DNA of 64,000 nucleotides from Brachypodium distachyon. Its lineage: Eukaryota; Streptophyta; Magnoliopsida; Poales; Poaceae. Positions within the stretch are counted from its first letter, which is position 1; each line of letters starts with the position of its first letter. The stretch spans positions 1-64,000 of the forward strand of contig NC_016131.3 of assembly GCF_000005505.3 (NCBI RefSeq). Direction: 5' to 3'. The notes under the pieces are model-generated. The model saw only the letters and a program-made list of their open reading frames with translations. It had not been told where the DNA came from and ran no database searches. Of this stretch, positions 1 to 10,477 are shown in pieces. A program made the position numbers and the translations under genes.

Positions 1-249
1 CTAAACCCTAAACCCTAAACCCTAAACCCTAAACCCTAAACCCTAAACCCTAAACCCTAAACCCTAAACCCTAAACCCTAAACCCTAACCCTAAACCCTA
101 AACCCTAAACCCTAAACCCTAAACCCTAAACCCTAAACCCTAAACCCTAAACCCTAAACCCTAAACCCTAAACCCTAAACCCTAAACCCTAAACCCTAAA
201 AACCCTAAACCCTAACCCTAAACCCTAAACCCTAAACCCTAAACCCTAA
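1..249. repeat. Terminal telomere repeat, (CCCTAAA)n
   Basis: Near-perfect head-to-tail CCCTAAA, the plant (Arabidopsis-type) telomere repeat, with the C-rich strand reading 5' to 3' from base 1 as expected at a left chromosome end. Variant units occur near 84-90 and 212-218 (six-base CCCTAA) and near 198-205 (extra A residues). The array stops abruptly at about 249, where unique sequence begins. Confidence 0.97.
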
Positions 250-898
250 CTTTTTAATCCGAGTTGAACCTGACCCACAAGCTCAAGTCTTTGGCCTAGT
301 CCTCAAGTTGTTGCATTCTTCAGTGTCTTTGCATTGGGGCCTCCAAGTGTTGCCGATCCTCATCCTCGAGTAGGAAGATATTTACAAAGAGCCTTCTATT
401 AAATGTTTATCGTGAGATCATTAGGATATTCTACAAGCTTGAGAGGTTGCATGAATATGGATGATATTAACCTTGGAAGACACTAGAAAAATATCTTTAC
501 GGAGAATTAGGAAAACTCTAAAAGTAAGATATTTGTGTAGAGTATTCTAGAATAAACATATTTATAGGTATAAGTTTTGAATGGTCGTCACTTGTCACTA
601 ATCTAACAGTAATGTAATCTTATAAATAAGAGTGTTCTCCTTTCCCATGAGTTGTACAAACAAAACACCAAGAAAAAATATCCCTATTAGAAGAGTTGCG
701 AGCTACTCCCTTCTTCCCATTTTATTCAGCTTTTGCTATTCGTTCTGCTAGTTGTTCATCATGGATTCGTTGATGAAGAGATTTATTGTAACTCCAACCT
801 TCCATGTAAAGTTTTAGGACCTGTTGTGTTGTTGTGTAATTTAATTTAGAGTTACATAAAAACGCGAAGGCAAGAAAATTAAATCACCAAAAACTTAC
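250..898. other. Subtelomeric spacer, possible LTR-derived sequence
   Basis: No coding potential recognised. Around 620-790 there is a TATA-like TATAAATA followed by a short pyrimidine-rich stretch, which resembles the promoter/R portion of a retrotransposon LTR, but no paired LTR, primer-binding site or target duplication is visible. It replaces the expected 3' end of the MINDY-like gene that begins at 2198. Confidence 0.35.
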
Positions 899-2198
899 AT
901 CCTTCGTATTTTCATCATCAACTGCACGAAGATTGCCTGTCACAGCAATTCCATCTTCATCAACTTAAACAATATTGATTGGAAAATAAGTAATTGTTCC
1001 ATTATATGAAATGCAGTCAGTCGAATTTTATAATAATGTCTTACATTACACAATGTCTTCCATACACAAAGTCTATCGAACTCAACATTCTCGAAGTCAC
1101 CAGCTTCAGTTTGCAAAATATGAATAATTCCATGATGCTGCTCAAGAAATACAGCAAAGTATAAGAAAAAAAATACGGACATGCAAAACCTTCATGAACA
1201 TCAAAATGTAGATAAAATACATACCAAGCCCAGCAGCTTAAACTCTCCGTTTCTGTATAAAACGGCAAACTTCTGGTTGTTTAGAATCATGTGGTCACGG
1301 ATACATGAGATCCTACAAAATTTTAAAAAGTAAAAAATAGAAACTATAAAACTTTCTTGGTTTATTATATGAGCAGCACAATCATACCCATAAGAGTTCA
1401 ATTGTTTATCTGTCATCTCCACAAATTCTCTAATCAACAACCCTATAAAAAGGAAAATTAACACTATATTGCAACAACAAATGATAACATTTACAGGAAG
1501 AAATCTGGATAAAAAAAAATCTCACATTGTTCTAAATCAGTAGCTTTAGCTCCAGGTAACGGTTCTATCGTACACAATTCAAGAATGCTTGAATATGCAC
1601 ACCCATGAAGGGCACTTGCTTTCTTAGGATCCTAAGACGTATGAAAATACAACATTAAAACCAGATTATAATTGATGGATAAATATCTATATTCCTAATA
1701 TTTAAAAACACCATACCATAAGACAACCATGAAAAAGTGGAATATCCAAGACCTTGATAATTTCTAACACTGCTGCTGTTGTGCCAAACCCATCAATGCT
1801 GCATGGCAAAGCCCAAAACAGATCAAGTTAGCTAGTTAGCGATAGCTTTATGCACGCCCACCCAAATTTAGTAACTAGCTACAAGCATTAGCATACCTGT
1901 TCAAGTACGGATCCAGATCGATTTGTGTTGCTAACATTGGTAGTACAGTTGACTCTTGATTCCAGCTCGTATTGTCCTCAGGACTCCATCCATCAACTGA
2001 ATCCAATAAATTCTGAATTGTTTCGAGAAGATCTTTCTCATAAATTAATTGCTCCCAATTGTTCTCAATGCAGAGATTCCGATGCAAACTGAGGTAATTG
2101 ATCACTGCAACAAGTGGGAATGTCCCGTCAGGATGGTCACAGACAATTTTTTTTGTCTTTCCATCTGATTTGATATTTACTATCTTATACTCAGCCAT
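899..2198 (-). pseudogene. MINDY (FAM63)-like deubiquitinase homologue, truncated and lacking catalytic residues
   Basis: MINDY enzymes are cysteine proteases that trim K48-linked ubiquitin chains. The N-terminal exon (2198-1897) begins MAEYKIVNIKSDG and runs through a block matching the family's catalytic NGPCPLL region, then the INNWEQLIYEKDLL-type helix. Further exons are inferred at 1798-1717 (ends LDIPLFHGCLM, the family's LYHG motif), 1631-1526, about 1445-1233 (LLIREFVEMT..QL), 1163-1050 (ILQTEAGDF..VWKTL) and 963-899 (VTGNLRAVDD). The nucleophile position reads DGTFPLV, so Cys is Phe. The usual NNHFS histidine reads NNQKF, and the oxyanion Gln is also absent. The junction into the last exon does not keep frame with simple GT-AG splicing, and no C-terminal exon is found before the telomere. 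Most likely a decayed or pseudo-enzyme copy; family assignment is fairly confident, expression unknown. Confidence 0.62.
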
Positions 2199-2470
2199 GA
2201 TTTCAATCCTACAAGATTATACCATTGAATCAAAACAGAAATACTTGAGAACAGTATATCATAGCAAAGAAAAAAAATATATTAGCATGAACGAGGCCAC
2301 AAAAATATCTTGGGTATCCCATATAATTAACATGAATCATTTGGAAATTATCAAATGAAAGAGATTATGCAGGTGGGCTTTAAATGCTCTTAAGTTACAT
2401 AATACTTGGGACTTCATAATTCTGTATCCAGCCTAGACGGGCCCTGATCACCTTTTTATCTATGTTGCCT

Positions 2471-2746
2471 TAAATGCATCCCATAAAACATCTTTATTAA
2501 CTCAATCGAGAAGGTTGGTTTATTTTGCCTTTTATACCAGGGCTTCCACAACTCTATTAATAAGGCATCCCATAAAAACAACTCTATTATCCCACAATCC
2601 AGAAGGCTGGTTTAGTTTGCCTTTTATACCTGGGCTTTCACAACTCTATTAATAAGGCATCCCATAAAAACAACTCTATTATCCCACAACATAGAAGGCT
2701 GGTTTATTTTGCCTTTTATACCTGGGCTTTCACAACTCTATAAATA
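2471..2746. repeat. Tandem repeat, three units of ~89-92 bp
   Basis: Units start near 2471, 2561 and 2653. Each contains GCATCCCATAAAA, then an ACTCTATT/CTCAATC segment, GAAGGCTGGTTTA, TTTGCCTTTTATACC and GGGCTTTCACAACTCTAT. Copies two and three are nearly identical, while the first is more diverged. No ORF spans it. Confidence 0.85.
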
Positions 2747-3450
2747 AGGCAAAAGTCCATGTATGTAACTTAAGAGCTTTTATTATGGACAAGGAAAAGA
2801 CAGACATTCTACCATGTTTCTAAAAAGAGATAGCACAACCAAATTCAAAAAAAAAACTACAAAAAACCAACTGCATCTTACAGGGCATCTATAAATCTAC
2901 CAGTACAAACGTCCATTCCAAACAATTTTCAGCTACATAAAAATGTCTTAACCCCTAAACAGTAACAAACTGATGAAATCAGTCCCTAGCAATTACAGGT
3001 TTGTAAGGGGATTCAGGGTCTAAATGACTGAAGTAGCAAACCTAGAGGTACATATGTGCATGTGGCCAACATTACAACATGAAAGGAAAATCCACTCCAT
3101 TCTAAAACTTCCCCAATGACCTGTACTACTCAGCTACCCCCATTCAATCTTCTACAAATTTACAAACCAACATGCTAAAATTACCTCTTCAATGATCTTA
3201 ACTGCCACACGATGATGAAGTCACCCAATGCCCCAAAAGGCTTCAGTCTCTGAAAAGTCTTACCACATCAAACATCCAATGGACTGTTAGGACTCAAGTT
3301 ATGGACACTACAAGTTGGAAGCACATAAAGGATCATATATATATTCAGTAACCACTTGAATGCCGACTGAAATATTAACAATCAAGTTTCAGAGAAAACT
3401 GAAACTGAAATTAATATGAGCAATACACAGCTGAGCATATTTTACTCACA
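2747..3450. other. Intergenic, nothing recognised
   Basis: AT-rich sequence between the tandem repeat and the retroelement remnant. No supported exon, RNA gene or terminal repeat was seen on either strand. Confidence 0.5.
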
Positions 3451-3662
3451 TTGAAATCTCATGATGATATAACAAACCGACCAACGTGGATTGCTCAGAT
3501 GAAACCTCTCCTCAACCTGCGACATGCGACTCGACACACACGGTACGCATCCTCCCATAGCACAGATGCCACGCAGCTACACAACATTCGTATCACCAGG
3601 GATGCATCATTGGACACACACGAGGCCACCTTCGCAAAGTCAACCCAGCACTTCTACCTCTC

Positions 3663-4337
3663 ATGAGAGATCCAACACTAGCGACAGCCACCTCGCCCCT
3701 GGCAGCGAGTGCATGGATCATCAACTCACCAGCACAACAGGCGCCACCCGAGACGCAACACCTCCTCTATCCACGATGCACCTTCCCAGATGAGTACGTA
3801 CGGCATCTGACAGGAGCGGCACACCTTTGGCCCATCCACATGACCAAAGACGCGCCACTGGAGGACTGGGACACCTTCAGTCGGTGTCTCGCACGCAACT
3901 TCGGACCGCCCATCAACGGCGACTTTACCGGCGATCTGGCGCCACCCCGACAGGCCAACGCCCCGTACGACTACATCTACGCTTTTGAGTTCGCCAACGG
4001 ACACAACGCCATGGACGACTCGGCTATGATGGCCGGGACGCCTCCAGGGCCGATCCAGCCGGCTCCCCCGATCCTCGACGATATCGACGCCCCCGTCCCC
4101 TACGAGGTCTTCAACGAGCTCCGACTTGCGAGCTCCGCCGACGACGACATGATGAGCGTGCCACACGCACAGGTGTTCGACCGTGCCAACCTCGTCGCTA
4201 CCCCAGAGGCTCTCGTCTGGCCGAGCCTCGCCAGCACCGTCGAGCTCCAGGCGGGAGCATCGGCCTGGAAGCCGCTCGAGGCGGTTGCCCGACGTCCTCG
4301 CCACCGGTGCAAGCCTCCCTGGCGAGCATCTTGCTAA
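3663..4337 (+). pseudogene. Ty3/gypsy-type gag-like fragment
   Basis: A 224-residue frame contains a block with the gag spacing seen in plant gypsy elements: TGAAHLW at about residues 49-55, then WDTFSRCLARNFGPP at about 68-82 (W..F...L...FGPP). The remainder is Ala/Pro/Asp-rich and lacks a zinc knuckle, protease or reverse transcriptase. Base composition is much richer in GC than the flanks. It is followed by LTR-like sequence, so it is best read as a retrotransposon remnant and not a host gene. Confidence 0.5.
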
Positions 4338-4830
4338 TGGAAGAGCTACCACATAGCTTCTTGCCATTAGAGAATAAATATTTAGGAAAAAAATAGATTG
4401 AGATATATTAGGAAAAGAATTCAGGATTTGCTTTGTAAAAGGTATTCCAATCTATAAGGAAACCTTTAGAGATTGCTTAGTGTGCAAGGCAATATTATTT
4501 AGGAAATAAAATAAAAGGAAATAGGAATTAGATTGCTTAGAAGCCATGTCTCCTCGGGACTATAAATACAAGGGGATCTGTAATCATTTGGAATTAAGAA
4601 AGAAATAATCAAAGGGGTAAAACCCTCAGCTCTCAAGCCTTCAAGCTCTCTCTCTCTCAGCCTCGCGCGCCACCGCCGCCCCATCACCACCGTGCGCACG
4701 CATGCGTGCCCCAGCTCACGCATGCCGCCGCCCCAGCGCCGCCTTTCACCGCTGATCACCACCCACCGCCGCCCTCACAGTCACCGGAGCCCGTCCGGAC
4801 TGTGACAGTAACGTGCCTATTGAGATTGAT
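4338..4830 (+). mobile_element. LTR-like sequence downstream of the gag fragment
   Basis: AT-rich stretch with ACTATAAATAC at about 4559-4569, then a possible polyadenylation region and a Pro/Ala-codon GC-rich leader (4640-4800). This order resembles the U3-R-U5 part of an LTR. Boundaries and partner LTR were not found. Confidence 0.35.
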
Positions 4831-6160
4831 GGAGTGTTTAGGTGTCTAGTCTGTGAACTCTAATTTCTGCATTCATAAAGTCGGCAGTAGTCTCATTTAT
4901 GTGACCACCAGCGCATTCGTCTTCCGCAGCCCACTGTCGCCGCCTCTCTCCTCATCTGGCTAACTAATGGGGCATTAGTTAGTCAGTCCCATGTGTCTTG
5001 GGTTGAGCATGCATTTATCTGATTCTTAATATAGGTTTCTTATGAATGTCTTCCATCATGAAAAAACATATTGGTGATATTTGTCAATCTGTGGATTTAT
5101 AGTCAAGTTGAGCATGCCCTGACCAAGCGGGATTTGTCAATCTCTGTGTATTTAGTCCAGTTGGTGGTGGTGGTCCATAACTGCCTGCTTCCGACGTCAT
5201 CGGCATGCTAAATGAACTCTGACATCATTTGTTTAGATTTGATTACCCCAAATTGGAACCCAATTTTGTTGTTGATTATTTTCAATTTAACTATGTCTTA
5301 TTTCTTTTCAATTAAGCTTCATTTTTTCCATACTTGTTTTATTCTTTCTGTCACATGTTAGCATTTAGCTTGGTTATCTTCCTTTGTTAATATTCTATTC
5401 ATGCCTATCTCCAGGAGAGTGTGGTTGGTCCCGATCAACAACTGCAACAACAATTTTTATGCGTACTGTTCAGTAGCAACTCTGATTGTCCTTTTTTTAT
5501 CTTCAGGTCAACAATAGCAGCACCACTTTTACAGTTCTGCAGGTCGATTAATACAACCTGGAGATCATCAGGTTTTCAGCTTCCACCAGTCTCCTTATTT
5601 TCTGTTTTCAATTTGTGTAGTGCCCATTTCATGCTATCGACTCTTAGCTGCATGTGTTTTTTTACGAAATATTCATTCTTAACCCATTGATTTGTTTTGT
5701 TTAAAATATTGCAGCTAACCTGTGTGTTTGAGTAGGTTAGGGATTTGTCTGGCTTTGTGTTGTCTAGTCATGCTTGGGCCAGATAGGTAGAGCTCTGCCT
5801 ACTGCATTTGTGCATGAATGATGTCTTTTTGAATTCAGTTTCAGTTGCATTATTGTGTGAAATAATATGTAGATTATACATATTTTTAATTTCCTTTTGC
5901 TGGAACTTGGTAGTGTAACCTGCAGTCAGCATTCTTTATTTATTGTTGACAGAAAAATGTTAGATAACAAATATTTGACCATTTTTTCGTTGTTAATTTG
6001 GTTCACATCCGTATGGTATAGTCTTTTATTCTCTTGTTTTATCTCTTAAGTGTAGGTATATACCCCGGATCTCCTTGTTACCATGTGAGCAGGGCTCAGA
6101 TTATTTCCTGTTGTTGCATAGAGCTCTTTGGGCTCAGATTATTTCCTGTTATTTCCAATC
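4831..6160. other. Intergenic, T-rich, no gene recognised
   Basis: T-rich, intron-like composition with scattered stops in all frames. The short open frames show no recognisable domain. No terminal repeats were identified. Confidence 0.5.
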
Positions 6161-6440
6161 AATTATCCTTGGTCCAACGGGGAGAAGGATAAATCCTTCC
6201 AATTATCCTTGGTCTCACGGGGATAAGGATAAATCCTGACAATTATCCTTGGTCGCACGGGGGAAGGATAAATCCGTTCAAATATCCTTGTTCCGACGGG
6301 GAGAAGGATAAATAGGAACAATTATACTTGGTCGCACGGGGAGAAGGAGATAAAGCCACACAATTATCCTTGGTCAGCGGGGAGAAGGATAAATTGTAAA
6401 TATATCCTTTGTCAACTGGGGAGAAGGATAAATCGCTACA
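6161..6440. repeat. Minisatellite of seven ~40-bp hairpin units
   Basis: Units begin near 6161, 6201, 6241, 6280, 6320, 6362 and 6400. Each carries TTATCCTT (or ATATCCTT), about 14 variable bases including GGTC..ACGGGGAG, then AAGGATAA. The two arms are perfect 8-bp inverted complements in most units, so each could fold as a stem-loop. Arms are better conserved than loops and linkers. Unit five is diverged in both arms. Confidence 0.88.
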
Positions 6441-6987
6441 TTTAGGGTGTGTTTGGTAGCCCGCCTCACCTTGCCAAGCAAATCTCACCTCATACAAGCT
6501 GACCTTAGCTAAGCTGAGCTGGGAATTTGCAGTGTGTTTGGTAGCCTGTATCTGTCTAGCCAAGCTGAGCTGAGATGTTGTTTGGTAGCCTGCCTCAGTT
6601 TAGGCATGCCGAGCTCAGATTTTGTTTGGTAGACTGTATCTGAGATAAGTTGTGGTTACCTCCTCCCTGAGCCGATGAGATTACCATGCCATATAATTTT
6701 TTTAGCAAAGAGGTCACCTTATGAAACATATAAGTAGAAAGTATGAACACCAACATTATAAATAATATTTAAACACACATAACAAGATCCAAAAGTGCAT
6801 ACACGTTCCATAATAAATTCATATCACATACTCTGCATGCATACATCTCCCTAATAATCCATATTACATAAAATAGGCATCCATAAGTTCTAATTCCATT
6901 ACACCATAGATAGTTTTTCATCTCGCATCAAGTCAAACAAGATCAGGATTTTTTGCAATGATACGCTTGAATGCAGCTTGACGAACA

Positions 6988-7206
6988 TCAGGTTGTCACT
7001 TCATAACCGACAAGTTCGGTCAAAGCTTTTGCAGCTCGACTAATATGGATCTCTTTGAATCCTTTGTCGGTCTTCAGACCTTTCGCCGCTATGCCGGCTA
7101 GACATCGCAGCATGCATGCTGACATAGGAGGGGTCCAAGTCATCACCTTCCCGGTCTTCTTGGCCTTAGCACCTGCGTCCGGAACTTCGTCCACAGATTC
7201 AGCCAT
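6988..7206 (-). CDS. Harbinger accessory Myb/SANT-like DNA-binding protein, short
   Basis: PIF/Harbinger elements carry a second gene, a Myb/SANT-like protein that partners the transposase and helps it reach the ends. The 72-residue frame has the start of that domain: VMTWTPPMSACML at about residues 21-33, then KTDKGFKEIHISRAAKAL (about 45-62). It stops right after YEVTT, where family members normally continue with the TQVYNHLRKW helix. This copy is therefore truncated or would need splicing. It is on the same strand as the transposase, 107 bp downstream. Confidence 0.68.
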   Translation of the reverse strand: MAESVDEVPDAGAKAKKTGKVMTWTPPMSACMLRCLAGIAAKGLKTDKGFKEIHISRAAKALTELVGYEVTT

Positions 7207-7225
7207 CTACACCCAACAAAATGAC

Positions 7226-7420
7226 AGTTTTCAGCACCAATATGACACATTTCAGCAAAATATAACACATTTCAGCAAAATATGACACATTCCGGCAATA
7301 CATAAACATATTTCAGCAATATATAAACACATTCCAGCAATATATGACACATTCCAGCAATATATAAACATTCCAGCAATATATTCCAGCAATATATGAA
7401 CACATTTCAGCAATAAAATC
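7226..7420. repeat. Short tandem repeat, ~21-bp unit
   Basis: Imperfect copies of a unit close to ACACATTCCAGCAATATATA lie between the two transposon genes. The distal part overlaps the transposase C-terminus and encodes the repetitive tail with recurring YCWNV. Confidence 0.8.
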
Positions 7421-8725
7421 AAGTATCAAGTCACAACGTGATACATCAAATGTTTGCGACCCCCCTATTCGCCCACATCGCTTGTGCTCCTCATCATCGG
7501 GTTCCGGTTCCCATGTTTCCTCCGGTGGAAAATATTCATCCTCTCCAAACTGAAGTATCCAATTATGGAGAATGGCACAAGCTATCACTACTTTTACTTG
7601 GGTCTTGTAAGGATGGAATGGCTTATTATAAACAAATTTCCAATGGTTCTTGTATGCAGCAAAAGCCCTTTCAACCGATATCCTCAGAGAAGAGTGTCTT
7701 AAGTTGAACAACTCTCTATAATTTTCTGGATGATTCCCTCCACCATACTCCTTCAAGTGGTATCTTGTTCTACGATATGGTGGAAGGAAACCCGGTCTCA
7801 TAGCATACCCGGCATCAACAAGGTAGAATTTTCCTATGAAATTGCAACTATTAGCTACAGCAAATACTATTGAGAAATATGTAACTAATAGGTTTAAATT
7901 AATACCTGGAGGAAGAGACAACCCATCATTCCTCTCCACGGCATCCGCAAGTATAAGGGCATCATGGGCTGATCCCTCCCAACCAGCAAGCACATAGGTA
8001 AACTTTAAATCAAAGTCTACCGCAGCCATGACGTTTTGGGTAGTGCCATCTTTTCTACCCCTAAAGGCGGCTGAGATATTTATTGGGACTCTAGCAAGCA
8101 CATGTGTCCCATCGATTGCTCCAATACAATCCTAATTTGTAAATACAAGTATTTTCTATTCATCAGTCTTCTCAAAATAAATAGTATCTACATTTTTGAA
8201 TTGACATATAAGTTTACCTTGAAGTACGGATTGAAGCGGTTGTTTTCTTGAATTTTAGGATGGATTTGAGCGGAGGGAGGACGGATCATCTCATCTCGCA
8301 ACTCTCCAACAGCATATAACACCGCCTTAAAGTACCTACTAATAACTTCAGTAGATCTTCTAAAAATTGGTTGTAGAGCTCTAAACCTTGTGTTGTGGTC
8401 AACTACTAGGAGAAACATTGCTACTTGTTCCTCGATAGAAGTATGGATACTATCTTTCAATAATTTTCTCTCTAAATAATTTGCACAAATGAAAAAAAGG
8501 TGCTATTTTCATCCTTAGCTGATTTGAACAATTTATGTCACTAGAATGATAAATATATCTCAAATTTGATTCCCTAGCTATTTCCATATCAATCCTCCGA
8601 CCTATTGGTAGCATTGGAGTTTTCCTAGCTCTTCTTGAGATAAAGATCATGTATGCACCAACTACCGCTGCGAGACCGGCTGCTTTCACAATTAATTGTC
8701 GTCGCTTTCTTGCCAAATCATCCAT
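7313..8725 (-). pseudogene. PIF/Harbinger DDE transposase, frameshifted
   Basis: Cut-and-paste transposase. The N-terminal region (8725 to about 8465) ends near LRMKIAPFFHLCKLF. The helix-turn-helix part follows with SIEEQVAMFLLVVDHN and ISRYFKAVL. After an intron (8217-8132) comes DCIGAIDGTHV with the first Asp. AHDALIL holds the second, and after an intron (7905-7834) the YLVDAGYAM and RISVERAFA motifs supply the last catalytic residue (Glu). Near 8470 the frame slips by one base in a run of four A, separating the first part from SIEEQVAMF. All three catalytic residues are otherwise present. The C-terminus runs into the 21-bp repeats. Apart from the slip, it looks recently active. Confidence 0.85.
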
Positions 8726-8751
8726 CTAAACAAATAAAAACAACAACAAAT

Positions 8752-8809
8752 AGTGCTGTAATACACATCATAATGGCAACTCTAGCAGTGCTGTAATACA
8801 CATCATAAT
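8752..8809. repeat. Direct repeat inside the transposon leader
   Basis: A 23-bp sequence (AGTGCTGTAATACACATCAT plus three bases) occurs at 8752-8774 and again at 8787-8809, 35 bp apart, just upstream of the transposase start. Confidence 0.8.
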
Positions 8810-9735
8810 AGTGCTACAATGGAGGCAAAGAACAACAATATACATCATAAATCTGTCCACAAGCATTGTCCAAAACCACAAGCATAGCACACAGAGAATG
8901 GAGGCAAGAACAAGTTTGTACCTCGGATCTGGGCAGAGAACACCTGCTGCCTGGACTTTTTGGAAGGAGGAGGTCAGTATGGGGGAGCAGAAGCTTGCAG
9001 CCGTCACCGGAGAAGAGGAGGTCTGTATGGGGCGAGGTCGCCGGGGGGCGTCACCGGAGAAGTAGCTGTCGCGGGCTCAGCCTGGACTGACGGCGGAGCT
9101 CCCGACCTCCATGCCGTCGACAAGGGCCTCGAGGGTGGCGGGCATCGGAGGGCGGCGGCGGGCGTTGCTGGGGGCGTGGAGAGCGGCGGCGGGGGCATGG
9201 AGGGTGGCGGGCGTCATAGGGGCGTGCAGGGCGGCGGGCGACGTTGGGGGCGTGGAGGGCGGCGGCCGGAGGGCAGGGGGAGGCTGGACGGCGACGGGAG
9301 CGTGGAGGGCGACGGGAGCGTGGAGGGCGGCGGGAGGCGATGCGGGAGGGCTGCGGCTGTGGGGGCGAATGGATTGGGGTTTCAGGTGGGGCGGGGGGTC
9401 TGCCCGGTTTGCCCTAGCTGAGTTGCACGCGCGCGGAGATTTTTCGGTCGCGCGGGGAGTTGTTTTCGGGATGAGTCCGGCCGAGCTGAGGACAGAAGCT
9501 CAATTTGGAGTTCACGACCGGGCCTGGCCGAGAGCCGTTTCTTCGCATGAGCTGGGTATGGCTGAGATGCCTCACCCGGTCTACCAAACACCCAAATTTC
9601 GGTTGGGTTGGGCAAATCTGAGGTCGGCCGACCTACCAAACACACCCTTATACTACATCTACACTTAGACAACACTGTGGAATGATAACTGCTGGCAAGG
9701 ATAAACGGATAAATAAAGTTTACTACAATGCCAGG

Positions 9736-9806
9736 AACCCTAAACCCCAAAACCCTAAACCCTAAAAACCCTAAACCCTAAACCCTAAAATTCCTAAACC
9801 CTAAAC
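9736..9806. repeat. Interstitial telomeric repeat block
   Basis: About ten degenerate CCCTAAA-type units (with CCCCAAA, CCCTAAAAA and TTCCTAAA variants), in the same orientation as the terminal array and 9.5 kb from it, 86 bp to the right of the Harbinger element. Confidence 0.93.
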
Positions 9807-9810
9807 TAGA

Positions 9811-10412
9811 AAGTGATCCACTGAAAAGTCGCAACCCTATTCTTTCTTTTCACCAATGAACTGATCGGTGACTTATGTGATTGTGTGATCCACTGAAAAG
9901 TCGCGACCCGGATATCCTTAATTATTGTTTCAGGATTCAATGCTTTATTTTAGAATTGGCTCGATCAAAGGTGCACATTAGTTTACTCCAATACCTACAC
10001 TCATTATTCCTTGATTTGTCTTTTCGCGCAAGAAAAAGGAAGTCAAGAGGGAGCTCTTTTTATTTGTAAAGAAGGGCAACCCAGCATGCATGACTCGTTT
10101 CTATCTCCTTCGAAGCCCGTCCCAAATTTCGTGGACGATAAATGTGTGTGGGAATAGCTGCGAGTCTGTCAATCTGTTAAGTCGCCAGCTGCCTTGGTCT
10201 CCAAGCCATGACTAGTTACATTTATTGTTTCGTAGGTCGAAGAACAAAACATTGAAGTTAAATAATTTGTAAGCAACGACCAACTAGCCAGTCGTTGCAC
10301 TACTTGCCGTGCAAGGTTGGAGATTCAAAATAAAATATAAGTAATCAAGTTCGTCAGTTCGTGCAGCAGTACAAGCTAGGCACTCGGTAGAGACTGAATA
10401 GCAAAGTGTCTC
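9811..10412. other. Intergenic with a duplicated 24-bp tag
   Basis: GTGATCCACTGAAAAGTCGC occurs at about 9813 and again at about 9887, beside the telomere-like block. The rest is the upstream region of the GST copy, with no other feature recognised. Confidence 0.6.
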
Positions 10413-10477
10413 ATGGATGATGCATCGGTTGCCTCAAATCCTCAATACAATACCCCGTCGACCACCCAGAGGCGTGC

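Larger units (their letters stand above)
6445..9647 (-). mobile_element. Complete PIF/Harbinger DNA transposon, 3.2 kb
   Basis: Perfect 15-bp terminal inverted repeats (GGGTGTGTTTGGTAG at 6445-6459 and its complement at 9633-9647) are flanked by a TTA duplication (6442-6444, 9648-9650), the target signature of PIF/Harbinger. Internal copies of TGTTTGGTAG near 6534, 6580 and 6624 and an inverted copy near 9588 look like subterminal transposase sites. Two minus-strand genes are inside: a Myb/SANT-like protein and a DDE transposase. The GC-rich stretch 9050-9420 would be the 5' leader of the transposase. Confidence 0.93.

Noticed and set aside
3726..4367. 213-residue minus-strand frame
   Set aside because: Antisense of the gag-like fragment, which has the recognisable W..F...FGPP spacing on the plus strand.
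6161..6440. CRISPR-like array reading of the 40-bp repeats
   Set aside because: Plant nuclear context, palindromic units without constant repeats and unique spacers of CRISPR type, and no cas genes; a minisatellite explains it.
8960..9668. Long GC-rich open frames (Gly/Ala/Arg-rich) on the plus strand
   Set aside because: They lie in the GC-rich leader of the Harbinger transposase, consist of simple repeats of GGCGG-type codons and cross the element terminus.
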